Shown here piece by piece: positions 24,871 to 33,731 of a DNA stretch of 64,000 nucleotides. This stretch comes from Nocardia speluncae NBRC 108251. Lineage in GTDB: Bacteria > Actinomycetota > Actinomycetes > Mycobacteriales > Mycobacteriaceae. The translations under genes were made by a program, and so were the position numbers. Location: assembly GCF_001613245.1 (NCBI RefSeq), contig NZ_BDBZ01000016.1:91564-155563 (forward strand). The letters run 5' to 3'. Position 1 is the stretch's first letter. Each line of letters starts with the position of its first letter. The notes beneath the pieces are model-generated. The model was not told the origin of the DNA. It saw nothing but the letters and a program-made list of their open reading frames with translations, and did no database searches.

Positions 24871-27621
24871 ATGTCTGCACCGGGGGTGCGCACTATCACG
24901 GTGCGCCATGATGGAACCGAACGTGTCTTCGATTCGAATCAGCAGATCACCTTGGGCCGTGCGCCCGAGGTGACGCTGTTCGTCGACAGTCCGCTGGTTT
25001 CGCGGGTCCACGCGATACTGGCCTGGCAGTCGGGAGCCTGGGTGCTCACCGATAACGGCAGTACCAACGGAGTGTTCGTCGACGCACGCCGCCTCGGTGG
25101 GCCCGTCCCGATCGACCGGCCCACGCAGGTCCGCCTGGGGGACGCGATCACCGGGCCGCTGCTGTGGCTGGTTCCATCCGGAGTGCCGCAGCAGCAGGCG
25201 CGGCGGCCGCCCGCGCAGCAGCAATTTCCGTCCGGGCAGCAGCCGTATCCATCGGGCCAGCAGCCGTACCCATCGGGCCAGCAGCAGTTCCCCGGCGGGC
25301 AGCAGCAGTTCCCCGGCGGGCAGCAGCAATTTCCCGGCGGGCAGCAGCAACCCGCACAGCCGCCGCATCGACCCCAGTCCGCTCCGCAACCGCAGGTCGC
25401 GCACCGTGCCTCCGCCCCACTCGATCCGCAGCCCGCGCAGCGCCCGCCGCATCAGCAGCCACAACCGTGGGCACCGAGCCCGGGGCATCCGGCGCAGCCA
25501 CCGCACTCCGGTCCGCTCGCACACTCGGCCGCCACCCCGCATTCCCCCGCACCACCGCACTCCGGCGCGACCCCGCAGCAGCAGCCGGCCAATGTGAACA
25601 TGACCGCCAAAGCGAGTGTTGCGGCCGTACCGCCGGTCCGGCACCGCGCCAGCGAGGGCCCGATAGCCCGCGCCGACCGGATTCCGCCGGGCGGGCTGAC
25701 CATCGGGCGTACCTCCGACAACCAGATCGTCGTCAACGATCCGCTGGCGTCGCGTAGGCATGCCCGGCTCGTCGCGGGCTCCGACGGCCTGGCCATCGAG
25801 GATCTGGGTTCGGCCAACGGCACGTTCGTCAACGGTGTCCGCCAGCAGCGCACGGTGCTGCGTGAACGCGACATCATCACTATCGGCAATATCGATTTCG
25901 AGGTCTCCCAGGGCACGCTGGCACACCGGCAGCGGCCGGTCGCCGAACAGGGGTTGACCGTGCACGGCGTCGGCTTCACCGTCGAAGGCAACAAGCAGTT
26001 GCTGGTGGATGTGAACATGCAGGCCGGACGCGGCACGCTCACCGCGCTGATCGGGCCCTCCGGTGCCGGCAAATCCACCCTGTCCCGGCTGATCGCGGGC
26101 AGTACCCAGCCCTCCGGCGGTCAGGTCGTCTTCGAAGGCCGCGATCTGCATGCCGAATACGAGGCGCTGCGTTCACGTATCGGCATGGTCCCCCAGGACG
26201 ATGTGCTGCACCGCCAGCTCACGGTGCGGCAGGCGCTCGGTTTCGCGGCCGAACTGCGGCTGCCACCGGATTCCTCCAAGGCCGACCGGCAGCAGGTGAT
26301 CGACGGTGTGCTGCGCGAACTATCACTCACCGAGCACGCAGACACCCGGGTGGACCGGCTCTCCGGTGGGCAGCGCAAACGCGCCTCAGTGGCGCTGGAA
26401 CTGCTCACCGGCCCTTCGCTGCTGATCCTGGACGAGCCCACCTCGGGCCTGGACCCGGCGCTGGACCGGCAGGTCATGATGATGTTGCGCGAACTGGCCG
26501 ATGCCGGTCGTGTGGTCATCGTGGTCACGCACTCCGTGGCCTGCCTGGATATGTGCGATCAGGTGGTGCTGCTGGCCCCCGGCGGGAAAACCGCCTACGC
26601 GGGTAACCCGGCGGGCGTCGAATCCGCGCTGGGCACGAGCGATTGGGCGAAGATCTTCGCCGATGTCGCCGCCAACCCCGATGCGGCCTTCGCCCACTAT
26701 CGATCCCGGCAGGCGGCGCTACCGCCCCCGCCACCACCCGCGGCGCGACAGAGCGGAGGTGGTTCGCCGCCTCAGTCGGGTGCTTGGAAACAGTTCTCCA
26801 CCTTGGCCCGGCGGCAGTTGCGGCTGATCCTGGCCGACCGCGGCTACATGGCGTTCCTGGTGTTGCTGCCGTTCGTGCTCGGCGGGCTGTCGCTGCTGGT
26901 GCCCGGTAGTAACGGATTCGGCCGGCCGCCCCTGATCCAGCAGGACGACGGCTCCTTCGTGCCCAAGGGCGATTCGGAACCACAGATGGTGCTGGTGGTA
27001 CTGATTCTCGGCGCCTGCTTCATGGGTATGACACTCACTGTGCGTGATCTGGTGGGGGAGCGCACGATCTACATGCGCGAACGTGCGGTCGGATTGCGGT
27101 CGGGGGCCTACCTGTGGGCCAAGGTCACGATCTTCGGTCTCGCCGCGCTGGTTCAGTCGGCGGTGCTGGTCGGTTTCGTGCTGCTCGGGAAGAAACAGCC
27201 GCAGGAGGGCGCGGTGCTGGCGATGGGCGGTGCCGAGCTCTACATCGATATCGCGGCGACCGCGGTGTCCTGTGTCGTGCTCGGGTTGTTCCTGTCGAGC
27301 CTGGCACGGTCCAGTGAACAGGTGATGCCGCTGCTGGCAGTGGCGATCATGGGCCTGCTGGTGATGGCGGGTGGCATGATCCCGGTCACCGACCGGGTGG
27401 TGCTGGAGCAGGTCACCTGGCTGTTCCCGTCGCGGTGGGGGTATGCCTCTGCGGCGTCGACGGTGAATATTCGGGAGCTGTTCATCGCGGCGCAACCGGA
27501 CGGGCTCTGGGAACACACCCGCGGTACGTGGTTCCTGGATATCGGCATGGTGGTGGCCCTCACGGTGGTGCTCGCGTTGCTCACCTGGAGCCGGTTGCGG
27601 CTCAAGAAGTCGGCACGATGA
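24871..27621 (+). CDS. FHA-FHA-ABC transporter (Rv1747-like)
   Basis: 916 aa. Domain order: FHA-1 (~20-95, SRVHAIL and NGSTNGVFVD); a Gln/Pro-rich linker (~110-265) with 7-aa repeats; FHA-2 (~270-345, SRRHARLV, GSANGTFVNG); an ABC ATPase (~365-590) with Walker A GPSGAGKST, signature LSGGQRKRAS and Walker B LLILDEPTSGLD; then an ABC-2 type membrane domain with six helices. Rv1747 of M. tuberculosis has the same plan, is phosphorylated by kinase PknF through its FHA domains, and affects cell-envelope lipoglycans. Exporter role is secure; substrate inferred from that homologue. Confidence 0.93.
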   Translation: MSAPGVRTITVRHDGTERVFDSNQQITLGRAPEVTLFVDSPLVSRVHAILAWQSGAWVLTDNGSTNGVFVDARRLGGPVPIDRPTQVRLGDAITGPLLWLVPSGVPQQQARRPPAQQQFPSGQQPYPSGQQPYPSGQQQFPGGQQQFPGGQQQFPGGQQQPAQPPHRPQSAPQPQVAHRASAPLDPQPAQRPPHQQPQPWAPSPGHPAQPPHSGPLAHSAATPHSPAPPHSGATPQQQPANVNMTAKASVAAVPPVRHRASEGPIARADRIPPGGLTIGRTSDNQIVVNDPLASRRHARLVAGSDGLAIEDLGSANGTFVNGVRQQRTVLRERDIITIGNIDFEVSQGTLAHRQRPVAEQGLTVHGVGFTVEGNKQLLVDVNMQAGRGTLTALIGPSGAGKSTLSRLIAGSTQPSGGQVVFEGRDLHAEYEALRSRIGMVPQDDVLHRQLTVRQALGFAAELRLPPDSSKADRQQVIDGVLRELSLTEHADTRVDRLSGGQRKRASVALELLTGPSLLILDEPTSGLDPALDRQVMMMLRELADAGRVVIVVTHSVACLDMCDQVVLLAPGGKTAYAGNPAGVESALGTSDWAKIFADVAANPDAAFAHYRSRQAALPPPPPPAARQSGGGSPPQSGAWKQFSTLARRQLRLILADRGYMAFLVLLPFVLGGLSLLVPGSNGFGRPPLIQQDDGSFVPKGDSEPQMVLVVLILGACFMGMTLTVRDLVGERTIYMRERAVGLRSGAYLWAKVTIFGLAALVQSAVLVGFVLLGKKQPQEGAVLAMGGAELYIDIAATAVSCVVLGLFLSSLARSSEQVMPLLAVAIMGLLVMAGGMIPVTDRVVLEQVTWLFPSRWGYASAASTVNIRELFIAAQPDGLWEHTRGTWFLDIGMVVALTVVLALLTWSRLRLKKSAR
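25216..25341 (+). repeat. Six 21-bp coding repeats in the FHA linker
   Basis: Six tandem 21-bp units encode QQQFPSG, QQPYPSG (twice) and QQQFPGG (three times). Units 4 and 5 are identical at DNA level, indicating recent slippage. They lie in the flexible linker between the two FHA domains, so copy number can vary without breaking the reading frame. Confidence 0.85.
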
Positions 27622-27703
27622 GACCGATGACCGGCTGCTTCCACTATTCGCGCCGCTGGTGGGTGGGGGCGGCGAGCGCGACGACCACACACCAGGCACA
27701 CTG

Positions 27704-29467
27704 ATGCCTGTGATGGTGCGAGTTGGTGCGGTACACCTCGGGTGGGATGTGGTGTCCGTGGCCGCGGGCGGATCCGGCGTACCCATCCGCCCTGTCCAGG
27801 TCGAGGGAAGCTATAACCCGCCCGCTTATTTGCTGGCCGATGCCGCCGGCAAGCTCTATACCGCCGGAGCGGGCCGGCAACGGCCCGATCTGGGGATGGC
27901 GATTCCGGATATACGGGAGATTCTCGGGCATCCGCAGATCGTGATCGCGGGCGCCACGTGGCCCGCCGAACTGGTCTTCCGGGCCCGCCTCTACAACCCA
28001 CTGGCCTCGGTGGGAACGTACCTGCGCGGTAAACCCGATGTGATCGCCCTTCCGTATCCGGACGACTGGCCGGATCCGAAGATCGACGCCTACGCGCGAC
28101 TGGTCGAGCAGCTCGACGTAGAGGTCGAACCGATCCCGGAGTCCATCGCGCTCTCCGGCTATGTGCGGGCACTCGGCCTGGTCCGGGCACCCGATCACCG
28201 CCTGCCCGACGGGCTCGGCGCGACCGCGGTCCATTTCGACGGTCAGGTGGTCGACGGCCGCGCCAATGTGCTCGTGGTCGCGGTCCACGGTGACGAGGAA
28301 CGGCCCACCGAATCGGTGTACGTCCCGATCGACCCCGAATCCATCCGCGACCCGCGAGTCGCCGACGACACCGTGATCGAGGTGATGGCCGCGGCCAGGG
28401 CGATCGGTGCCGACAATTCGACGGTGCTGCTGGCAGGGCAGGTCGTCTTCAACGAAACCTTGCGGTTCGCCTTCCGTAATCATCTCGGGCAGCGGCTGAA
28501 GAAGGCCGAACACCCCATGCACGCCCTCGTTCTCGGTGCCACGCATCTGCTGGTGAGTGAGAACGAGGACGACGACGAGGAGGGCGACTCAGCGGGCTAC
28601 TCGCAGACAGCGCCGCCTGCCGGTGGGCCCGGTTCGCATGCTCCGCCGTCGGGTCCGGCTCGGGACGCGGAGCCGGGACCGCACTCCGCCCGCACCGGAC
28701 CAGGCTTCTCGGGTTCCGGCCCGTCGGGGCCCCGTCAGCCCGGCTCGGCGGCACCCGGCGCGCCCATTCCGGGAGGTGGTCGCGCACCAGGTGGCGATCC
28801 GTCGACCGGCCCCTATTCGGGGTCGCAGCATCAGTACGGCACCCCGCCCGGGTCGGCGAGCGACGACGCCACCGTCCAGGTCGACCGCGGTGACATGCCT
28901 CCCTCGACCTCCGGGCCGGCGGGACGGTTCACCCGCGCCCCCGATCCCGAAACCGGCAGCCAGGCCGCGGTGCCGCACCGGTCCGGCCCTGGACAGCAGG
29001 GGGGGTCGCCCGCCGGCGGCGCCGAGGGCGGCGACGAGCAGGGCAAGGGCAAGCTCTGGAACAAGATGAAGGACAACCTGTTCGGTGCGCATGCTCTGCT
29101 GGGCGTGGCGGCTCTTGCGGCCGCCGGGGCCGTCGGCGGGGCGGCTACCGCGCAGGCGCAGGTCGCGCCGTCGGGTGTCGTCGGCCCGGCCGGGCGCAGC
29201 GCCGATACCGTGATCTCGCACCGCGCCGCGGGTTGTGTGCCCATGCCGCGCGTGCTGGTGGAACCACCCGGCGAAGCCGGGACGGCGCCGCAGGAACGTC
29301 CGCTCTATGCGCGGGTACCGGCACCCGGCGCGGGCGAATCCGCGCCCGGCCGGGAAGCACCGGCGGACGACGGCGTCGAATGCGGCCGATCCGGTATCGA
29401 TACCCTCCGCTATCTGGTGCCCGGCCGCCCGGGGATCACCGACCCCGGCCCGCCGTTCGACATCTGA
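27704..29467 (+). CDS. Membrane-anchored protein with degenerate actin/Hsp70-like fold
   Basis: 587 aa from the ATG at 27704 (or 584 from 27713). The first ~290 residues recall an Hsp70-type fold without its ATP loops: VRVGAVHLGWDVVSV, IPESIALSGYVRALGL (cf. EPVAAALAYG) and AGQVVFNETLRFAFRNHLG...ALVLGATHLL (cf. the VGGSSRIP...ALGAA end). A ~180-aa Pro/Gly/Ser-rich linker follows, then one membrane helix (LLGVAALAAAGAVGGAATA) and a short exposed tail with two cysteines. It begins 82 bp after the FHA-ABC gene and may work with it. Similarity is a visual inference; no family is named with confidence. Confidence 0.65.
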   Translation: MPVMVRVGAVHLGWDVVSVAAGGSGVPIRPVQVEGSYNPPAYLLADAAGKLYTAGAGRQRPDLGMAIPDIREILGHPQIVIAGATWPAELVFRARLYNPLASVGTYLRGKPDVIALPYPDDWPDPKIDAYARLVEQLDVEVEPIPESIALSGYVRALGLVRAPDHRLPDGLGATAVHFDGQVVDGRANVLVVAVHGDEERPTESVYVPIDPESIRDPRVADDTVIEVMAAARAIGADNSTVLLAGQVVFNETLRFAFRNHLGQRLKKAEHPMHALVLGATHLLVSENEDDDEEGDSAGYSQTAPPAGGPGSHAPPSGPARDAEPGPHSARTGPGFSGSGPSGPRQPGSAAPGAPIPGGGRAPGGDPSTGPYSGSQHQYGTPPGSASDDATVQVDRGDMPPSTSGPAGRFTRAPDPETGSQAAVPHRSGPGQQGGSPAGGAEGGDEQGKGKLWNKMKDNLFGAHALLGVAALAAAGAVGGAATAQAQVAPSGVVGPAGRSADTVISHRAAGCVPMPRVLVEPPGEAGTAPQERPLYARVPAPGAGESAPGREAPADDGVECGRSGIDTLRYLVPGRPGITDPGPPFDI

Positions 29468-29616
29468 GCCGGAAGCGGCCGATTCAGGAGGGGGTCGGCC
29501 GGCTGGTATCGTGGTCCGCTGGTGTGCGGAACACCGAGCCCGGGTCTCAACCGGCCGCCGGGGATCTCTCGTCCGTGCACCTGGCCGGCAGCATCGACGA
29601 CAGACAGGGAAGCACT

Positions 29617-30056
29617 GTGCCTACGTACAGCCCGAAGGCGGGTGACGTCACCCGGCAGTGGTACGTCATCGACGCCACTGACGTAGTGCTCGGCCGTCTT
29701 GCCGTTCAGGCAGCGAATCTGCTGCGTGGCAAGCACAAGCCGACCTACGCTCCGCATATGGATGGTGGCGATTTCGTCGTCATCATCAACGCCGACAAGG
29801 TTGCCATCAGCGGCAACAAGCGCGACGGTAAGCGCATTTACCATCACTCCGGGCATCCCGGTGGCCTCAAGTCCCGCACTGTCGGTGAGGTGCTGGAGAC
29901 CCGCCCCGACCGCTTGGTGGAGAAGGCCGTGAAGGGCATGATTCCCAAGAACAAGCTCGGCAACGCCATCGCCGGCAAGCTGAAGGTGTACGCGGGCCCG
30001 AACCATCCGCACACCGCCCAGCAGCCCGTTCCGTTCGAGATCAAGCAGGTGGCCCA

Positions 30057-30060
<4 letters not shown>
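29617..30060 (+). CDS. rplM: 50S ribosomal protein L13
   Basis: 147 aa, standard length. Key segments: WYVIDATDVVLGRLA, GGDFVVIINADKV, HHSGHPGGL and KGMIPKNKLG. The GTG at 29617 is the start, giving PTYSPKAGDV as the first residues; the frame is open upstream without a ribosome site. The stop overlaps rpsI by 4 bp (GTGA). Confidence 0.97.
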
Positions 30061-30569
<509 letters not shown>

Positions 30570-30580
30570 TATCACCGGTG

Positions 30581-30619
30581 CCGGCCTGTCCGCTCACACT
30601 CTGTGGGTGGGCAGGCCGG
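30581..30619 (+). terminator. Hairpin after rpsI
   Basis: CCGGCCTGTCC pairs with GGGCAGGCCGG (11 bp with one G-U) around a 17-nt loop, 11 bp after the rpsI stop, followed by a T-containing stretch. Likely terminator of rplM-rpsI; glmM starts 146 bp further and may have its own promoter. Confidence 0.6.
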
Positions 30620-30764
30620 TGTCGGTTTCGAGAGCAGGCAGCCAGCCGGAGTCTGGTCGCCTGCTCTCGTGCTATATCTACCGCGGTGTTCGTCGGCCGG
30701 CCGTTCGACGGTGTTTCCGGCCACGGTCGTCGCGCGCTGTGGACTCACTGACGAGGGGCAAGAT

Positions 30765-32147
30765 ATGGGACGTTTGTTCGGCACCGATGGTGTACGCGGG
30801 CTGGCCAATGATTCGTTGAGCCCGGAGCTCGCACTGCGCCTCGCGGGCGCGGCGGCGCAAGTTCTGGGTACCGAAGTCCGGTCCGGGCGCCGCAAGGTCG
30901 CGGTGGTGGGGCGGGATCCGCGCGCGAGCGGGGAGATGCTGGAGGCCGCCGTCACCGCGGGGCTGACCGCCGCCGGAATGGATGTGTTACCCGTCGGCGT
31001 GCTGCCGACCCCCGCTGTCGCCTACCTGACCGCCCTGCACGATGCGAGTCTCGGGGTGATGATCTCCGCCTCGCACAATCCGATGCCCGACAACGGGATC
31101 AAGATCTTCGCGGCCGGCGGGCACAAGCTGGACGACGCCGTCGAGGACCGTATCGAGGCCGTCGCCGCCGCCGGTGATTTCGCCCGGCCGACCGGCGCGG
31201 GTATCGGGCGGGTGCTCGCCGCGCCGGGGTCGCGGCATCCCGGATTCGATATGCCCGAATTCAGTCTCGAAGGCACCCATGAGCGCTATATCGAGCATCT
31301 GGTCGAGGTCACCGGCCGGGACCTGAATGGTCTGACCGTCGTCGTGGACTGCGCTCACGGTGCCGCGTCGGAGGTCGGCCCGGCCGCCTACCGGGAAGCC
31401 GGTGCGCAGGTCATCGCGATCAACGCCGAACCCGACGGCCTCAATATCAACGACGGTGTGGGCTCGACCCATATGGCGCAGGTGCAACGCGCGGTCCGTG
31501 AGCACGGCGCCGATCTGGGCCTGGCCCACGACGGCGACGCCGACCGCTGCCTGGCCGTGGACGCTGCCGGCGAACTGGTCGACGGCGACGCCATCATGGC
31601 CGTCCTCGCTCTCGGTATGCACGAAGCCGGAACTCTGGCCGAAAACACTCTCGTCGCCACCGTGATGAGCAACCTGGGCCTGCATATCGCCATGCGTGAC
31701 GCCGGAATCACCGTGCGCACCACTGGTGTCGGCGATCGCTACGTGCTCGAAGAGCTACGCAGCGGCGGGTTCGCTCTCGGCGGCGAACAATCCGGCCATG
31801 TAGTTTTCCCGCGGTTCGGCACGACCGGCGACGGTGTCCTCACCGGCCTACAGCTGATGGCCCGGATGGCCGCGACCGGGAAACCGCTGGCGGAGTTGGC
31901 GAACGTCGTGCAGAAGGTGCCGCAGGTGCTGGTGAATGTGCCCGTCACCGATAAGGTGGCCGCTACCGCAGCCGCAGAAGTGCGCGCCGCGGTGCAGGAG
32001 GCCGAACGCGTGCTCGGCAATTCCGGGCGGATCCTGTTGCGTCCGAGCGGCACCGAGGAACTCGTGCGGGTGATGGTCGAGGCGACCGACCCCGCACAGG
32101 CCGGGGAGATCGCCGACGATATCGCCAAACGCGTAGCGGCCGTATAG
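30765..32147 (+). CDS. glmM: Phosphoglucosamine mutase
   Basis: Converts glucosamine-6-P to glucosamine-1-P between GlmS and GlmU. 460 aa. FGTDGVRGLAN at the start, phosphoserine loop GVMISASHNPMPDNGIK (Ser ~103), metal loop AHDGDADRCLAVD, sugar-binding GGEQSGHVVF and phosphate-binding RPSGTEELVRVM. The ATG at 30765 follows GAGGGG. Position after rplM-rpsI is the normal actinobacterial arrangement. Confidence 0.97.
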   Translation: MGRLFGTDGVRGLANDSLSPELALRLAGAAAQVLGTEVRSGRRKVAVVGRDPRASGEMLEAAVTAGLTAAGMDVLPVGVLPTPAVAYLTALHDASLGVMISASHNPMPDNGIKIFAAGGHKLDDAVEDRIEAVAAAGDFARPTGAGIGRVLAAPGSRHPGFDMPEFSLEGTHERYIEHLVEVTGRDLNGLTVVVDCAHGAASEVGPAAYREAGAQVIAINAEPDGLNINDGVGSTHMAQVQRAVREHGADLGLAHDGDADRCLAVDAAGELVDGDAIMAVLALGMHEAGTLAENTLVATVMSNLGLHIAMRDAGITVRTTGVGDRYVLEELRSGGFALGGEQSGHVVFPRFGTTGDGVLTGLQLMARMAATGKPLAELANVVQKVPQVLVNVPVTDKVAATAAAEVRAAVQEAERVLGNSGRILLRPSGTEELVRVMVEATDPAQAGEIADDIAKRVAAV

Positions 32148-32621
32148 GTCACGGCGCCGTCAGCGCAGGCTCCAGAGGAAACCGCTGAACAACACCAGAA
32201 ACCCGCCGTCCTGTGCCCCCATCTTGCCCGCGCACTCTCCTGCAACCTCGGCACACCCACCCCATCAGCGCGCGGAGCGGTCCTCCGCACCGACGCCCCC
32301 GGCCGCTACGGTCGCGAGCGGCCGCTCTCCCAACGGCCTCGAGGCGCCGGGGCGCAACGACAATCGTGTGAACCGGAGAGGGAGGCGGACCCGAGCTTCG
32401 ACATGGGGTAGGAGCACCCGTGCTCGTGGCGGGGTTCCGGTCCGGCCGGGCTCGGTCGGTGTGTGCGGCACGCGAAGCCCTCAGCGGGACCGGTGGTTCG
32501 GGGTCGACCCTGAGTCCGGCGCCGCCGGATATCAGGGTGAGTATCGGTATCGCTACCGATGCGCGCCCACGCCGCAGCGCGGACAGTGGAGTGTGTAGTC
32601 CCCGTTATCGAAAGGACCGCC
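32148..32621. other. 474-bp region without a recognisable gene
   Basis: Lies between glmM and the PspC mini-protein. No frame on either strand gives a coherent protein, and no tRNA or terminator of note was found. A small hairpin-like CGGTATCGCTACCG occurs near 32545. The last ~100 bp presumably hold the promoter of the PspC gene. Confidence 0.4.
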
Positions 32622-32813
32622 ATGACCGCCCCCACACGCCGCTTCACACGCTCCACCACCGACAAGTGGGTCGGCGGTGTCTGCGGCGGTATCGCCGAAT
32701 ACTTCGGCTGGAGCTCCGGAATCGTCCGCCTGCTCTTCGTCGTATCCTGCGTACTCCCCGGCCCGCAGTTCCTGGTCTACCTGGTGCTGTGGCTGCTGAT
32801 GCCGAAACGCTGA
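32622..32813 (+). CDS. PspC-domain mini membrane protein
   Basis: 63 aa, essentially one PspC domain: KWVGGVCGGIAEYFGWSSGIVRLLF followed by a hydrophobic stretch (VVSCVLPGPQFLVYLVLWLLMPKR). PspC domains sit in the cytoplasmic membrane and belong to envelope-stress responses. The ATG at 32622 follows AAAGGA. Stand-alone PspC proteins of this size are common in actinobacteria; no partner is adjacent. Confidence 0.87.
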   Translation: MTAPTRRFTRSTTDKWVGGVCGGIAEYFGWSSGIVRLLFVVSCVLPGPQFLVYLVLWLLMPKR

Positions 32814-32978
32814 CCGCGCACCGCAAGGCCCCCGGCTGCCCGTGAGCCCCCACCGAGCCCCGTTCCCGTATGGGAACGGGGTTTCGCTATGCCCATCCGG
32901 GGGCTGCGTTCCGGTGCCCGAGATGGAAAGATAGGCCGAAACTCGCAGCGCCGCCGAAGATGGAACTCAGGAGGACCC

Positions 32979-33287
32979 ATGCCCGTATCCGGAGAGTTCC
33001 CAGGTCTCGGAATGCCGGGCTTCGACACCACCTCCTCACTGGACAACCTCGGTCCGGTCGAGATGGAAAGCCCCACCCAAGACCTCGACGGCGACGGCAT
33101 CCTCGACACCTTCACCACCACGAATTCCGACTCGATGAGCGTCTGGACCGACTCCGACCTCGACGGCTACGCCGACCAGTTGAGCGTGGTGGAAAACGAC
33201 GGCGACTACGCGGCCTGGGAGTACCACCGCAACCCGGACGGGACGGGCGAATGGCGGCAGACGGACCAGGGGACTGTGGGGGAGTAA
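32979..33287 (+). CDS. Small protein with calcium-binding DxDxDG motifs (DUF6802-like)
   Basis: 102 aa, ATG at 32979 with AGGAGG upstream. Two type-3-repeat-like acidic loops (DLDGDGILDTFT and DSDLDGYADQLS) are followed by WEYHRNPDGTGEWRQTDQG. No signal peptide or membrane segment. It precedes the type VII secretion-like set by 130 bp, and the downstream large protein has similar acidic repeats, suggesting a related job. Function unknown. Confidence 0.72.
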   Translation: MPVSGEFPGLGMPGFDTTSSLDNLGPVEMESPTQDLDGDGILDTFTTTNSDSMSVWTDSDLDGYADQLSVVENDGDYAAWEYHRNPDGTGEWRQTDQGTVGE

Positions 33288-33417
33288 AACGTTTCGAACG
33301 CTCGGGGCCGGAAGGGAACCGCCCCCCGGGCGGGCGCGTCGAATCAAGTAGCAGCAGAGCGCCGCAGGGCCGATCGGGGAGTTCCCGGGAGGGGCGGGCA
33401 GGACGGAGGGGAGACCC

Positions 33418-33729
33418 ATGAGTACGGGTGAGGTCGGTGTTCAAGGCGACGGCCTGGTGAGTCTTGCGGACAAGATGCGTGGTAGCGCCGGGGAGGTGAA
33501 CAAACAGGTTGCGGTTGTTGACACCGATATGGTCGGGTCCGCCGACACCGGGTTCGCGTACGAGGCCCAGGGAAATGCCATTCACGCCGCGCTGACGGGA
33601 GTGCAGCAGTGGCTGAAGGACTGGTCCGAGGCTGTTCAGCTCACCGGTGACGCCTTGGGAGAAACGGTGGTCACAATGACGACAGTCGACCAGGAAAACT
33701 CTGAAAAAACTCAGCAGGCAGCGAGCTGA
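33418..33729 (+). CDS. Small helical protein, ESX/EspC-like type VII secretion candidate
   Basis: 103 aa, ATG at 33418 after GGAGGGGAG. Mostly alpha-helical with heptad spacing and the general look of ESX-associated EspC/WXG100-sized proteins (VQGDGLVSLADKMRGSAGEVNKQ...QGNAIHAALTGVQQWLKDWSEAVQLTGDAL). No WXG turn or clear YxxxD/E export signal is visible, so the assignment rests on size, helicity and its neighbour 2 bp downstream. No ESX core components are in the window. Confidence 0.6.
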   Translation: MSTGEVGVQGDGLVSLADKMRGSAGEVNKQVAVVDTDMVGSADTGFAYEAQGNAIHAALTGVQQWLKDWSEAVQLTGDALGETVVTMTTVDQENSEKTQQAAS

Positions 33730-33731
33730 CC

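Noticed and set aside
24757..26151. N-terminal extension of the zinc metallopeptidase frame by ~465 codons
   Set aside because: The extension is antisense to the FHA-ABC gene; the ATG at 24756 has a strong ribosome site and gives a proper lipoprotein signal.
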